A stretch of DNA of 64,000 nucleotides. Source: Parvibaculum sp. (lineage in GTDB: Bacteria; Pseudomonadota; Alphaproteobacteria; Parvibaculales; Parvibaculaceae). The notes under the pieces were generated by a model, which worked only from the letters and a program-made list of their open reading frames with translations, ran no database searches and was not told the DNA's origin. The stretch lies in assembly GCA_017642695.1 (NCBI GenBank), contig JAEPQD010000002.1, positions 1-64,000 of the forward strand. The letters run 5' to 3'. The translations under genes and the position numbers were made by a program. Positions 34,789-44,088 of this stretch are shown here, in pieces (the stretch's first letter is position 1; each line of letters starts with the position of its first letter).

Positions 34789-35391
34789 TCACGCGGGCGG
34801 AGCGGTTTCCACGAAGGAAGGTCGTTTCGCCAGATCGCGCCACCAGCCGGCAAGCTCGGTCTCGCTCTCCTGCCAGCCAAGCGAGGCATGGCGGAAATCC
34901 AGATAGCCGAGCGCTGCGCCCACTGCGATCACGCCGAGGTCCACCGGCCCGTCGAGCGAGACGACCTCATCGTCGAGAACGGCAAGCGATCGTTCGATGG
35001 CGCGCCGCCAGCGGCCCATCCACATCTCCGATCTCTGCGTTTCCGGCCGGGCGCGTTCGAAGGTGAGCGAGACGGCGGCGTCCATGATGCCGTCGGCGAT
35101 CGCCTGATGGCGCAGGACGCGGAAACGCTCGACATGGGAGGCCGGGATGAGCGCGGGGCCTTCGAGCGTCACGTCGAGATATTCGCAGATAAGCGGGCTA
35201 TCGAAATAGGACGAGCCGTCGTTCAGGACGAGGGCCGGAATCTTGCCGAGCGGGTTTGCCTCGTGAAGTGCCGCCGGGTCTTCCATCGCCGCGATCGTCT
35301 CCTCCTTCACATGGGCAAGCGCGCCCTTCTCGCGGACAAGAACGCGTACCTTCCGCGCGAAAGGCGAGGTGTGAGAGTAGTAGAGTTTCAT
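34789..35391 (-). CDS. Glutathione S-transferase family protein
   Basis: A 200-residue cytosolic GST-fold protein. The N-terminal thioredoxin-like domain carries LYYSHTSPFARKVRVLVRE, with the serine typical of bacterial (Theta/Xi-like or YibF-type) enzymes, and then NPLGKIPALVLNDGSSYFDS, the cis-Pro and glutathione-binding segment. The C-terminal helical domain is complete. It may conjugate or reduce electrophiles. It converges on the alcohol dehydrogenase gene, with three bases between stops. Confidence 0.9.
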   Translation of the reverse strand: MKLYYSHTSPFARKVRVLVREKGALAHVKEETIAAMEDPAALHEANPLGKIPALVLNDGSSYFDSPLICEYLDVTLEGPALIPASHVERFRVLRHQAIADGIMDAAVSLTFERARPETQRSEMWMGRWRRAIERSLAVLDDEVVSLDGPVDLGVIAVGAALGYLDFRHASLGWQESETELAGWWRDLAKRPSFVETAPPA

Positions 35392-35474
35392 GTGGCAGGT
35401 CTCCGCGCGAGTCGAATCCGGGATGGGCGCGGCATCCTATACCGGTTCTGCGGCGCGCGGGAGACGAAGCGGTC

Positions 35475-35954
35475 TCAGAGGCAGGCTGTGCCGGTAGCGT
35501 GGCCATTCATGGCGCGGACGGTGCGCCATTCCACGAAATCGCGGCAAAGGCGGCCCTTCTCGTCGGTGAATTCGCGGGTCGGGGTCAGCTTGCCGCTCGC
35601 CTTGTCCTCGGCGGTGAACCAGGTCACCTGTTCGCGGATGGGCACGGTCATCATTCTTGCAAGCGCGTCGCGCCGCGCCCGCGCGGGGGCGCCGGTGAGC
35701 GTCGGGCCCTGAGAACCGCCCATCGCATAGCCGATGCCGACGCCGGCGGCCACCGCCCATTCCGTGCCTGAGCCCGTTCCGATCGCCATGCCGAGCAGTG
35801 CGCCGCCTGCCGGACCGGCGAGGCCGGTGCCGCCGTCGTCGAAGGGGGCGTCGATCAGCGTGTCCGGTTCGCGCATGGTGACTTCGGGCTGCGGCAGGCT
35901 TTGCTGCGCGCAGGCCGAAAGAAGGATGGCGGCCACCAGCAGCGCGCGCATCAC
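35475..35954 (-). CDS. Glycine-zipper surface lipoprotein
   Basis: A 159-residue lipoprotein: signal peptide ALLVAAILLSAC with the lipobox cysteine near residue 15, a Gly-rich two-segment zipper (GLAGPAGGALLGMAIGTGSG, then WAVAAGVGIGYAMGG) and a C-terminal part with REFTDEKGRLCRDFVEW resembling the 17-kDa surface antigen family (the segment ending in a Cys and Tyr/Arg-rich strand). The first codon can be GTG 35954 or ATG 35951, both overlapping the upstream stop. It is the last of three genes encoding envelope proteins. Confidence 0.83.
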   Translation of the reverse strand: MMRALLVAAILLSACAQQSLPQPEVTMREPDTLIDAPFDDGGTGLAGPAGGALLGMAIGTGSGTEWAVAAGVGIGYAMGGSQGPTLTGAPARARRDALARMMTVPIREQVTWFTAEDKASGKLTPTREFTDEKGRLCRDFVEWRTVRAMNGHATGTACL

Positions 35955-36451
35955 TCCTTCCTCAGGAACGGCATGATGAACTTGCGAAGGGCAGGGCTCA
36001 TGGCGGCCAGCGCGCCGACGATGATGGTGATGAGGGGCAGGCTTCCGGAGCCACCCTTCACGAGGCCGAGCACACCAAGCGTCAGGTCGTTCAGCGTTTT
36101 CTCGACCAGATCGAAGTCCCGCTTCACCTCCGCGCGGGCGGACGCGATCGCCCGGTTTGCGAGTTCGAGTTCCAGCTTGTCGGCGCGTCCGGGTGCTTTC
36201 GCCGCAAGAAGAAGTGCGACGAAGGCGAGAAGCGTCAGCACGCCGCCCGTTATGAGAGCACCCAGTGGATAGCCGTAGAGTTCCGAGAGATAGAGGAAGC
36301 CCGCGACGATCAGCATGGTAACGGCGAAGAGCGCGATGAAGACCGCGATACCGACGAGCGAGAGACGCCGGGCAAGGCGGCGCGCCTCGAGTTCCGCACG
36401 GTAGAGCTCTGCTTCGGCGAGCTTGCGGACGTTGGGAGTGGGGTCGATCAT
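35951..36451 (-). CDS. Holin-superfamily III-type membrane protein (YqjE/Holin-X-like)
   Basis: A 166-residue protein with a soluble helical N-terminus (residues 1-30), two hydrophobic helices (VGIAVFIALFAVTMLIVAGF and ALITGGVLTLLAFVALLLAA), a charged segment, and a third weak hydrophobic stretch. It matches the phage-holin-like family found beside DUF883 proteins in many proteobacteria (yqjD-yqjE in E. coli), where it is not a phage gene. It lies 10 bases after the DUF883 gene and overlaps the lipoprotein gene. Confidence 0.78.
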   Translation of the reverse strand: MIDPTPNVRKLAEAELYRAELEARRLARRLSLVGIAVFIALFAVTMLIVAGFLYLSELYGYPLGALITGGVLTLLAFVALLLAAKAPGRADKLELELANRAIASARAEVKRDFDLVEKTLNDLTLGVLGLVKGGSGSLPLITIIVGALAAMSPALRKFIMPFLRKE

Positions 36452-36461
36452 CGGGACGCTC

Positions 36462-36722
36462 CTATCTGGTCAGCAAGCGGCCGATGAGGAAACCGAGCCC
36501 GAAGGCGACGAGCGCGCTCGGCACGGGATGTGCGTCGATCTGCTGCTGGACGTCCTGAAGCCCTTCCTGAACCCGCTCGCGGATTGCCTCGGCATCGGCA
36601 AGGACGCCGTCGGCCTCCTCGGGCATTGCCGCGCGGGCCTCCTCCAGCGCCTGCTGGAGCGCCTCGATCTGGGCCTGAAGCTCCTCGATGGATGAGCCGT
36701 CCTGAGTCTTTTTTTCGGCCAT
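36462..36722 (-). CDS. DUF883/YqjD-like membrane-anchored coiled-coil protein
   Basis: An 86-residue protein with a charged coiled-coil (IEELQAQIEALQQALEEARA) and a C-terminal hydrophobic tail ending SALVAFGLGFLIGRLLTR, the layout of ElaB/YqjD proteins that tether ribosomes or stress factors to the membrane in stationary phase. First gene of the three-gene envelope operon. The divergent region 36723-36897 up to the next gene has no recognisable sigma motif. Confidence 0.82.
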   Translation of the reverse strand: MAEKKTQDGSSIEELQAQIEALQQALEEARAAMPEEADGVLADAEAIRERVQEGLQDVQQQIDAHPVPSALVAFGLGFLIGRLLTR

Positions 36723-36897
36723 GTCACGTCTCTCCTGGAGCGAAGATGCCTGTAGGTTTTAATTATCCGCCTCGTTCTGCAACAAGGATAGCCCGCAAAA
36801 GGCCGCAGACAAGCCGGGCGAGACAGCGGTTTTTCATTAAATGGCAGTTTGTTTCCCGACCGCTTCGGGCTCATTTTACTTGAGTAAGGGGACAGTA

Positions 36898-38622
36898 GTG
36901 GGACCGAAAGGAAGAGTCATTCGCGTGTTGCGAAAGGTGCTCGACTGGATGGGGGTCGGACGAGGGCGTGAAAGCAAGGCTGGAAACCCGGCCGATGCGT
37001 TCATTGCCGACATGATCCGCCATCGCAGACCCGGCGAGACTGCTCTCGTCGGGGAACTGGTCGTGCTCGATCTGGCCGAGGCGCGGGATCGCGTCGGCGA
37101 GAAGTGGCCGCTTGTCTCGCGGCATGTTCACCTGCTCGTCGAGAATCTTCTGTCGCGACGGCTCCGCGGCAACAACACCTTCTTTCGCTGCGGCGAGGGC
37201 GTGTTCGCGATCGTTTTTGCCGATCTCTCGAAAGAAGAAGCGCAAAGCGAGTGCGGCAAGATCGCCGAGGAGATCATGACCTATCTATTCGGTCAGGCGC
37301 TTGCGGACTTGTCGACAGAGGAGAAGGCTGGCGGCCAGCAACTGGCCGTTCATTCCGAAGTGTTCGAGATTGCCCTCGACGAACTGGAAGAAGCGGCGTC
37401 GCCTGTTGAGGCGATCAAGTCCTATGTCATGCAGCGGATCGCGGAGCGGCCGACCGAGCAGACGCAGTCCGGATCTGTCGATTCCGTCCTGATTCATGTC
37501 GAACGAAAGTTCGATGCGATTGTCGCCAAGGCAAGCGAAGGCAATGCTCCAAAGCTCGTGCAGCAGCTGGAGACGCTGGTTTCCAAACTCAGGGCGCTGG
37601 AGCGCAGCCTCTATGCATCGAGGCCCGTCGCCACAAACCGGGAGGATGCGCCCGCTCACGGCACGCACTGGGCGCCGATAGAGCCGCCCGCAGATCCGCT
37701 TTCGCGGCTTTCCGCACTCATCGAAAGGACAGAGTCGCAGCTGGCAGCGCTTCGCACGGATGACGGACCGACCGGAAGCGTCGCCGCCGAGGATGCGGGT
37801 AACGAAGGCGACGTTCAATGGCTCAGTCTGCCGGAGCACAAGATCGATTTCGGCATCGACTATCTGCCGCTGCTCGATATCACGGCCGGTGTGAAAGGCA
37901 TCTATCTCTGCCGCATCCGGTTCAGGATCGGCGGCATGTCCTACGATCCGGCTCAACTCAAGGAAATGGAACAGGATGACGAGGTCTTCATCATTGCCGA
38001 CAGGCTGGTGATACGCCATCTCGTTCAGACTCTTGCCGAGGAGGAGGGAGAGGTCGGCCCTTCGGTGCGTGTCGTTACGGTTCACCAGACGACGCTCGAA
38101 AACCTCGCTTCGCGGCGCTCCTATACCGAGCTTGCCTCGCAACTTCCGGTCGAACAACGGCGTGCGATCTTCTTCGAAATCGTTCTCAAAGACGACTGGA
38201 AGACCGGCCGGCTGCCCGCATGGGTTGCACAGCTCAAGCCTTATTGCCGGGGATTTTTTCTGCGTTTTTCGGGAGAGGCGCTTCCCGCCGTCACCGATCT
38301 GCAGGGAATCGACTTCTCCGTGACGCGGCAGCGCGGCGCGGGAGCGATCGGGATAGACCTTGGTGATCCGAAGTTCGGGGACGAGGAAAGTCGCTTCCTC
38401 GCCATGCGCCGTATCGCGGCTGTCGCATCGGAGACCGGACTCAGGACCTATGCGCTCAATATGTCGGACTCTCGAGCGCTGACGCTCTGCAGGGCAGCAG
38501 CCATTCGTTATGTTTCGAGCGAAAAGGCGATGCCGGCCATGTCGCTTCCAGGCGGCGTCGAGCGCATGACGGTCGATGAACTGGAAGGACAAACCGCTCA
38601 GCTTCAAAGCGCCTACAAATAG
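36898..38622 (+). CDS. Degenerate GGDEF/EAL-like protein
   Basis: A 574-residue cytosolic protein. The N-terminal domain shows FRCGEGVFAIVFADLSKEEA near residues 96-115, where an active cyclase has RxGGDEFxxxL; GGDEF is replaced by CGEGV, so it should not make cyclic di-GMP. The middle has a coiled-coil (residues about 215-245). The C-terminal domain begins DYLPLLDITAGVKGIYLCRI, the pattern of an EAL domain start, but lacks EAL and the DDFGTG motif. It may be a receptor or scaffold. I start at GTG 36898, with AAGGGG seven bases before; ATG 36841 is possible. Its last 10 bases overlap the convergent cls gene. Confidence 0.72.
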   Translation: MGPKGRVIRVLRKVLDWMGVGRGRESKAGNPADAFIADMIRHRRPGETALVGELVVLDLAEARDRVGEKWPLVSRHVHLLVENLLSRRLRGNNTFFRCGEGVFAIVFADLSKEEAQSECGKIAEEIMTYLFGQALADLSTEEKAGGQQLAVHSEVFEIALDELEEAASPVEAIKSYVMQRIAERPTEQTQSGSVDSVLIHVERKFDAIVAKASEGNAPKLVQQLETLVSKLRALERSLYASRPVATNREDAPAHGTHWAPIEPPADPLSRLSALIERTESQLAALRTDDGPTGSVAAEDAGNEGDVQWLSLPEHKIDFGIDYLPLLDITAGVKGIYLCRIRFRIGGMSYDPAQLKEMEQDDEVFIIADRLVIRHLVQTLAEEEGEVGPSVRVVTVHQTTLENLASRRSYTELASQLPVEQRRAIFFEIVLKDDWKTGRLPAWVAQLKPYCRGFFLRFSGEALPAVTDLQGIDFSVTRQRGAGAIGIDLGDPKFGDEESRFLAMRRIAAVASETGLRTYALNMSDSRALTLCRAAAIRYVSSEKAMPAMSLPGGVERMTVDELEGQTAQLQSAYK

Positions 38623-40061
38623 GGCGAAGCGAGACGGAAGAGCGAGTCCCGGATGCGGACGGGAATGCTTCTGCCCGCCAGCTCTTCATAGGAGAGCGGG
38701 CGCGCGGTGGAAATCTTTCGCTCGATCAGTGCGTCGAGCTCACCGGCAAAGGTCGCGCCGTAGCATTCGAGGTTGAATTCGAAGTTGAGGCGGAGGCTCC
38801 GGTCGTCCCAGTTGGCCGAGCCGACCATCGCCCACATGCCGTCGACCGTCATCATCTTCGAGTGATCGAAGGGTCCCTTCGTCTTCCAGATGCGGCAACC
38901 CGCGCGGGCGAGCCATTCGAGTTGCGGGGTTGCCGCCCAGTCGCAGAAGGGCAGGTTGTTCGTTTCCGGCAGGACGATGTCGACGATCACGCCGCGCATC
39001 GCTGCAAGCGAGACATTGGTGCGCAGCGTCGCGTCAGGTATGAAGTAGGGTGTGACGATGCGCACATTGTGTTGGGCCTCGGCAAGCGCGCCCAGCAGCG
39101 TCCAGCGGATGGGATTGAGCCCCATGTCCGGCCCGGCGGGAAGGCCTCGCGCCACGACATCGCCCGCGGGCTCGATTTCCGGAAACCAGTCCGGTCCTTC
39201 CAGCAGTTCGCCGGTGGTGAAATTCCACTCGTAGGCGAAGGTGTGCATGAGGTGGGAAACGACGGGACCTTCGACACGGAAGTGACAATCCTTGATGGGT
39301 TTGCGCGGTCCGGTGTCGTTGACGTTTCCTTCCGATATGTTCATGCCGCCGGTGAAGCCATGGCGTCCGTCCACCACGAAGATCTTCTGGTGGTTGCGCA
39401 TGTTCAGGTAGGGCATCTGCCAGGGCATGAATGAATGCAGGAAGCGCGCATAGTTGATGCCGCGTTCTTCGAGCAGAGGTATCAGCGAGGGGTGGGAATA
39501 CCAGGAGCCGACGCCGTCGATGAGAAGGCGCACGCGCACGCCGCGTTCCATTGCATCCGACAGGGCGTCGACAAAGCGCCGGCCTGCGGCATCGTTGTTG
39601 AAGATGTAGGTCGAGATTGCAATGGAGCGCGTCGCCCGTTCGATGGCTTCGATCATGGCGGGGTAGGCTTCGTCACCATTGAGCAGAACGCCGATCGTGT
39701 TTCCCTGCTCGAAACTCTCGGGAAGAATCTTCTGGCCGAAACGGGCGAGGCCTTCCAGTTCGATGAGGCGTACGACGCCTTCGCCGGATCGCGCTTCGCC
39801 GCGCTCGGGCAGCGGCGCGAGAAGCAGCATGTCGTGCTTCTGGCCGCGCAGTTCGCGGGCGCGCCGCTGGATGCGGTTCACGCCGAAGAGGAGGTAGACA
39901 ATCCAGCCGACGAAGGGCACGAGGACGACGAATCCGACCCAGCCTGCTGCCGCGCGCTCATCCGTCTTGGTCAGAATCACGTGAATGGCCGCGCCGCCCA
40001 TGCCCCCGAACTGGACGAGCGCGAGCACGAAGGGCCAGATATCCCAGAATCCCGTTTCCAT
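38613..40061 (-). CDS. cls: Cardiolipin synthase (phospholipase D family)
   Basis: A 482-residue enzyme that condenses two phosphatidylglycerols to cardiolipin. Two N-terminal membrane segments (LALVQFGGMGGAAIHVILT and AGWVGFVVLVPFVGWIVYLL) are followed by two PLD half-sites: RNHQKIFVVDGRHGFTGGMN and DHSKMMTVDGMWAMVGSANW, each with the HxK(x)4D core. Length is typical of ClsA. Overlaps the end of the degenerate GGDEF/EAL gene on the other strand by 10 bases. Confidence 0.93.
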   Translation of the reverse strand: METGFWDIWPFVLALVQFGGMGGAAIHVILTKTDERAAAGWVGFVVLVPFVGWIVYLLFGVNRIQRRARELRGQKHDMLLLAPLPERGEARSGEGVVRLIELEGLARFGQKILPESFEQGNTIGVLLNGDEAYPAMIEAIERATRSIAISTYIFNNDAAGRRFVDALSDAMERGVRVRLLIDGVGSWYSHPSLIPLLEERGINYARFLHSFMPWQMPYLNMRNHQKIFVVDGRHGFTGGMNISEGNVNDTGPRKPIKDCHFRVEGPVVSHLMHTFAYEWNFTTGELLEGPDWFPEIEPAGDVVARGLPAGPDMGLNPIRWTLLGALAEAQHNVRIVTPYFIPDATLRTNVSLAAMRGVIVDIVLPETNNLPFCDWAATPQLEWLARAGCRIWKTKGPFDHSKMMTVDGMWAMVGSANWDDRSLRLNFEFNLECYGATFAGELDALIERKISTARPLSYEELAGRSIPVRIRDSLFRLASPYL

Positions 40062-40139
40062 AGGTCTCCAGACTAGCCGATGCCGCGTCGCCGGTCGCGG
40101 CTGGCTCCCCCGCCGCCGGGATTGGCGGTCCGAGCCATG

Positions 40140-42254
40140 TCAGTAGCGCAGGGTTGCGCCCAGAATGAGGCCGCGATCCTCGCCCGGAAAATAACGTTCG
40201 TTGCCGAAAGCGAAGTCGGCGCGATCGGCATAGCGCGTATCGAAGATATTGGTGAGCTTGCCGAACAGGGCAAGGTTCTCCGTGACGTTGTAGTCGAGGC
40301 GCAGATTGAAAATATCGTGGCCGTCATATTCGGCGGTGTTGCTCGCATCCATCCAGTAGTCGCCCACATGCACCCATTCGAATTCCGCCCGCCCGTCTCC
40401 GCCGTCGAAATCGTAACCGAGACGGACATTGGCCAGGGTTCGCGGCGCGGTGTCGACATCGTTGCCGTCGAGAATGATCTCGGTTGCCGTGATGTTGGTG
40501 AAGGCATAGGTGTGCCGCGCATAGGTGCCGGCAGCGGCAATGTCGAGACCGAAAGGCAGCGGCGCGGCGAGTTCGAGTTCGACGCCGGCATGGTTCGTCT
40601 TGCCGTTCGATACGTTGAAGCCGTTCGCATCGCGGAAATAATAGTTCCGCTTCTCCATGTAGAAGAGATTGGTCTCATAGGAAATGTTCGCCCAGCGTCC
40701 GCGGGCGCCAACCTCGATGCTGTCGAGCTCTTCGGACTTGGCCTCGCCCGGAACCTGAAGGCGCTGCAGACGGTAGAGATCCGTAGTCTGCGGCGCGCGG
40801 GCGCCGCGCGCGAGATTCACGTAACCTGTAATGTTTTCATTGAACTCGTGCAGCAGGCCGACCTTTGGTGTCACGTCGCTGAATTCATCCACGCGGCTCG
40901 GGATACGCAGATAGCGGCCGAAGATGCCATTCGGCGCGTGGTTCTCGTAGTCATAGCGCGTGTATTCGAAGCGCAGGCCCGCGGAGAAGAGTGTCTTCGG
41001 TGTGAGCTGCCATTCGCTGTGTAGGTAGGGCGCGAGCACAAGCGCCTTCACCGTGTAATCGTAGTGGACCCCCTGCGGCGAGTTGTTCGGTGGTGCGGGG
41101 AAGGGCGGGGCGGCGTTGTACTGGATTTCCGACAGCGATCCGTCCGTGTATTCGGTATCAAGGCCGAAGATCAGGCTGTGGCCGCCATCAAGGCGCGCGA
41201 CGAGACTCGAAAGAAGCCCGCCGCTCCAGTGCGCGTTTTCTTCCACCGGCTGTCCGGGCAGGAAGTGCATGAGAAAGTTCATGCGGTTCGAGCGCGCATA
41301 GGGTGTCAGCACCAGCATCAGATCGTCGTCGAGGTCGCGCTCGACGCGGACCGCGGTGCGCAGCGCCCACGCGTCGCGATAGGCTTCCGGGTTCGGGTTG
41401 GTCTTGTAGAGAGCCGGGTTCTTGTAGGCGTCGGGGCCGACGACATAGCCGGCCGTTTCCTGATTGGTGTTCACGGCGGTCAGCGTCGCTTCGATGCGCG
41501 TGTCCGGCGCGTCGTAATCGTAGCGAAGCCGTGCCTTCTGTTGTTCGAGGCCGGAATCGGCGCGGAAGCCGCCATCGTTCAGGACCGAGAAGCTGCCGCG
41601 GAAACCGTGGCTTGCCGCGTCCGCACCCCCGAGCGTCTTGCTTGCTGTGCCCGTCACCTCGAAAAGGTCGTGCGGACCGCCCCAGGCGGTCAATTCCCCA
41701 TCCTCGTCCGGGGCGGGCGGCCGGCTCAGGAAATTGATGAGGCCATGTTCGGCGTTGGAGCCGTAGCGCGCCCCGCCGGGCCCGCGCACGACTTCGATAC
41801 CGCCCGATACCTCATCCATCGCTTCCATCAGCGCGTTGACGTTGGCAAAACCCGCGGCGCGCATCGGCACGCCGTCTTCGAGATAGAGGAAGGAGCCTGC
41901 GCCCGCGCCGCCGGTCAGCACGGGCGAGCGAATGGCGGTCAGGTGTTCCGCGCCGCTGCCCTGCTGGATGCCGACGCCGGGAACCCGGTTCAGCACTTCG
42001 GAAGGCTGCACCGGTTTCACGAATTCGACTTCGGCTTCCGGGATCTTCGAGATGTTGCCGATATGGGTTGCGCGGGGCGTGCCGAGGCCGGTCGTCGTGA
42101 CGGTGATCTCGTCAAGCAGCCAGGCTTTCTCCTCCGCTTCCTGCGCCAGCGCCGCCGGCGCGGCGGTGAGGGCGGCGCCAAGCGCCCATGTGGCGAAAAT
42201 GGCGGAGGACCCCGCCTTGCCGCGCGGTCGGCACACACAACCGAAAACTGTCAC
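40140..42254 (-). CDS. TonB-dependent outer-membrane receptor (ligand unknown)
   Basis: A 704-residue TonB-dependent receptor. It starts at GTG 42254 (GGGGGAG ten bases before), followed by a signal peptide ending AAPAALAQ. The plug has DEITVTTTG, PSEVLNRVPGVGIQQGSGAE, YLEDGVPMRAAGF and GGIEVVRGPGGARYGSNAEH; the barrel includes LLHEFNENITGYVNLARGAR and ends ERYFPGEDRGLILGATLRY, with the terminal aromatic residue. No Zur-, Fur- or cobalamin-type element is visible upstream, so the ligand is open. It is divergent from cox11, which might hint at copper, but nothing else supports that. Confidence 0.86.
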   Translation of the reverse strand: MTVFGCVCRPRGKAGSSAIFATWALGAALTAAPAALAQEAEEKAWLLDEITVTTTGLGTPRATHIGNISKIPEAEVEFVKPVQPSEVLNRVPGVGIQQGSGAEHLTAIRSPVLTGGAGAGSFLYLEDGVPMRAAGFANVNALMEAMDEVSGGIEVVRGPGGARYGSNAEHGLINFLSRPPAPDEDGELTAWGGPHDLFEVTGTASKTLGGADAASHGFRGSFSVLNDGGFRADSGLEQQKARLRYDYDAPDTRIEATLTAVNTNQETAGYVVGPDAYKNPALYKTNPNPEAYRDAWALRTAVRVERDLDDDLMLVLTPYARSNRMNFLMHFLPGQPVEENAHWSGGLLSSLVARLDGGHSLIFGLDTEYTDGSLSEIQYNAAPPFPAPPNNSPQGVHYDYTVKALVLAPYLHSEWQLTPKTLFSAGLRFEYTRYDYENHAPNGIFGRYLRIPSRVDEFSDVTPKVGLLHEFNENITGYVNLARGARAPQTTDLYRLQRLQVPGEAKSEELDSIEVGARGRWANISYETNLFYMEKRNYYFRDANGFNVSNGKTNHAGVELELAAPLPFGLDIAAAGTYARHTYAFTNITATEIILDGNDVDTAPRTLANVRLGYDFDGGDGRAEFEWVHVGDYWMDASNTAEYDGHDIFNLRLDYNVTENLALFGKLTNIFDTRYADRADFAFGNERYFPGEDRGLILGATLRY

Positions 42255-42468
42255 CTGATGCTCCCCCGAGGCCCTGCCCCGTTTCCACTCCCTCGAACCG
42301 CGGCTCTTTGAGTTCCGGCCGCCTGTCCCATTGTTACCATGTCGGGCGCTCAGGTCGACTCCCCGGCCCCTACGGGGGGCCCCGTAAAGCGCGGCAATCG
42401 GCCACGTGGGGCTGACTGCGGGGTTTGCTTGCGGGGCAGGGCGTGCGGGCGTTAAAGTCCCGTCCGCC

Positions 42469-43122
42469 ATGAAAATTCTCGGAACATCCATCCCGCCGGT
42501 GGCGCTCTCCGTGGCGCTGCTTGCCGTAGCGACAACGGCGGTTGCCTATTCGCCGACGCTTTACCGGATGTTCTGCGCGGCGACGGGTTATGGCGGCACC
42601 GTGAGCATCAACAAGGAACTGAAGCCCGATCCCGGCTCGGCCGTCGGGCCGGTCGTCGCGGTGCGCTTCGATTCCAACGTCTCACCGGGGCTCGACTGGA
42701 CATTCGAGCCGGTCGAACGCCAGGTCGAGGTTCATGTCGGTGTGCCGAAGACGGTCTTCTACCGGGCGACCAACAATAGCGACCGGACGGTCGTCGGCCG
42801 CGCCACATACAATGTGACGCCGGACGCCGCAGGCTACTACTTCAACAAGACCGAGTGCTTCTGCTTCTCCGAGCAGAAGCTCGCGCCCGGCGAGAGCGCC
42901 GAAATGCCGATCGTCTTCTTTCTCGATCCCGAGATGACGGAAGACATCGACACGAAGAGCATCAAGGCGATCACGCTCTCCTATACGTTCTTCCGGCAGG
43001 ACTCAGACGAGGCAGCCGTGGCGGCGGCCTCCTCGCTCAAGGAGCAGGGCGAGACACGCCGGCGCGAACTCTCGCAGGCCGAAACCGCCGAATTCACCAA
43101 TCACGTGCTGCGTCCCCGCTAG
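42469..43122 (+). CDS. ctaG: Cytochrome c oxidase assembly protein CtaG/Cox11
   Basis: A 217-residue copper chaperone that delivers copper to the CuB site of aa3-type oxidase. One N-terminal membrane anchor (VALSVALLAVATTAVAY), then a periplasmic immunoglobulin-like domain with GYGGTVSINKELKP, ATYNVTPDAAGYYFNKTECF and the copper-binding CFCF motif (ECFCFSEQKLAPGE), and IDTKSIKAITLSYTFF. In most genomes it lies between coxA and coxC; here none of those genes is present. ATG 42469 is used; the frame is open 21 codons earlier. Confidence 0.93.
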   Translation: MKILGTSIPPVALSVALLAVATTAVAYSPTLYRMFCAATGYGGTVSINKELKPDPGSAVGPVVAVRFDSNVSPGLDWTFEPVERQVEVHVGVPKTVFYRATNNSDRTVVGRATYNVTPDAAGYYFNKTECFCFSEQKLAPGESAEMPIVFFLDPEMTEDIDTKSIKAITLSYTFFRQDSDEAAVAAASSLKEQGETRRRELSQAETAEFTNHVLRPR

Positions 43123-43199
43123 CGCCGGCCGATAAGGCTGGTCCCGCGCGGAAGATTGCCTGTAGGCTTTGCGGGCCCCTTCCGGCCGACGGAGTCCGC

Positions 43200-43940
43200 A
43201 TGTTTCCCATTTCCGACGACAACCCAGAACCCGGCGTGCCGTTTGTCACCTGGGGGCTGATCGCCGCCTGCGTCGCCGTCTTCCTCCTGCAATATTCGCT
43301 GCCGCCCGGCGAGGCGGAACTCGCCGTCTATCACTACGGTCTCATTCCCGGCGTTCTGTTCGGCTCCACGGAGATGAGCGATGCGCCGATGCCGGCCTGG
43401 GCGACGCTCTTCAGTTCCATGTTTATGCATGGCGGCCTCGCCCATCTCGGCGGCAACATGCTCTATCTCTGGATTTTCGGGGACAACATCGAACTCGCGA
43501 TGGGGCGGGTCCGCTTCCTCCTCTTCTATCTCGCGACAGGGATAGCTGCGGCGCTCACCCATGCCTTTCTCGTCCCCGCCTCCACGGTGCCGCTGGTCGG
43601 CGCCAGCGGGGCGATCTCGGGCATCCTCGGCGCCTATCTTCTGCTTTATCCGAGGGGGCGGGTGCGCGTCCTCTTCATTCCCTTTCCGCTCATCCTGCTG
43701 CGTACCTTCTATGTGCCCGCGCTCGTCGTGCTCGGGCTCTGGTTCGCGATACAGGTCTTCAGCGGTTTCATGAATCCCGCCGAGGAAGCAGGCGTGGCCT
43801 TCTGGGCGCATGTCGGCGGCTTCGTCGCGGGCATGGTACTCGTGCCCTTCTTCAAGCGGCGCGACGTGCCGCTCTTCCACAAGGCGCAACCCAAGGTCTT
43901 CGATGCGCGAGCGAGCGGTCGGCGGGGCCCCTGGGGCTGA
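43200..43940 (+). CDS. Rhomboid family intramembrane serine protease
   Basis: A 246-residue inner-membrane protease with six or seven helices. The catalytic serine is in VGASGAISGILGAYLLLY (GxSG), and the partner histidine is in WAHVGGFVAGM; the conserved MFMHGGLAHLGGNMLYLWIF is also intact. It cleaves membrane proteins within the bilayer; targets are unknown. It starts at ATG 43200, 77 bases after ctaG. The frame is open far upstream but that portion is opposite or inside ctaG. Confidence 0.91.
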   Translation: MFPISDDNPEPGVPFVTWGLIAACVAVFLLQYSLPPGEAELAVYHYGLIPGVLFGSTEMSDAPMPAWATLFSSMFMHGGLAHLGGNMLYLWIFGDNIELAMGRVRFLLFYLATGIAAALTHAFLVPASTVPLVGASGAISGILGAYLLLYPRGRVRVLFIPFPLILLRTFYVPALVVLGLWFAIQVFSGFMNPAEEAGVAFWAHVGGFVAGMVLVPFFKRRDVPLFHKAQPKVFDARASGRRGPWG

Positions 43941-44088
43941 CCTCTCCCCTCTCTTCTGCACAAACAAAAGGCAGACCGCTCTGGCGGCTGCTTGATTTCT
44001 GAGCCTGCGGCCATCCTGGCGCGGCCCGATGCCCGCTTTTTGCGGTGCAGCGAACTGGCACGGCGCTTGCGATGCATGTTCTTGGCAG

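Noticed and set aside
35951..36451. Phage holin as sign of a prophage remnant
   Set aside because: The gene sits in a YqjD-YqjE-like envelope operon and no other phage genes or integration site are near.
42255..42468. Cobalamin or TPP riboswitch upstream of the second TonB receptor
   Set aside because: I looked for the B12 box and TPP core on the minus strand and found neither; the leader is just GC-rich with a ribosome site.
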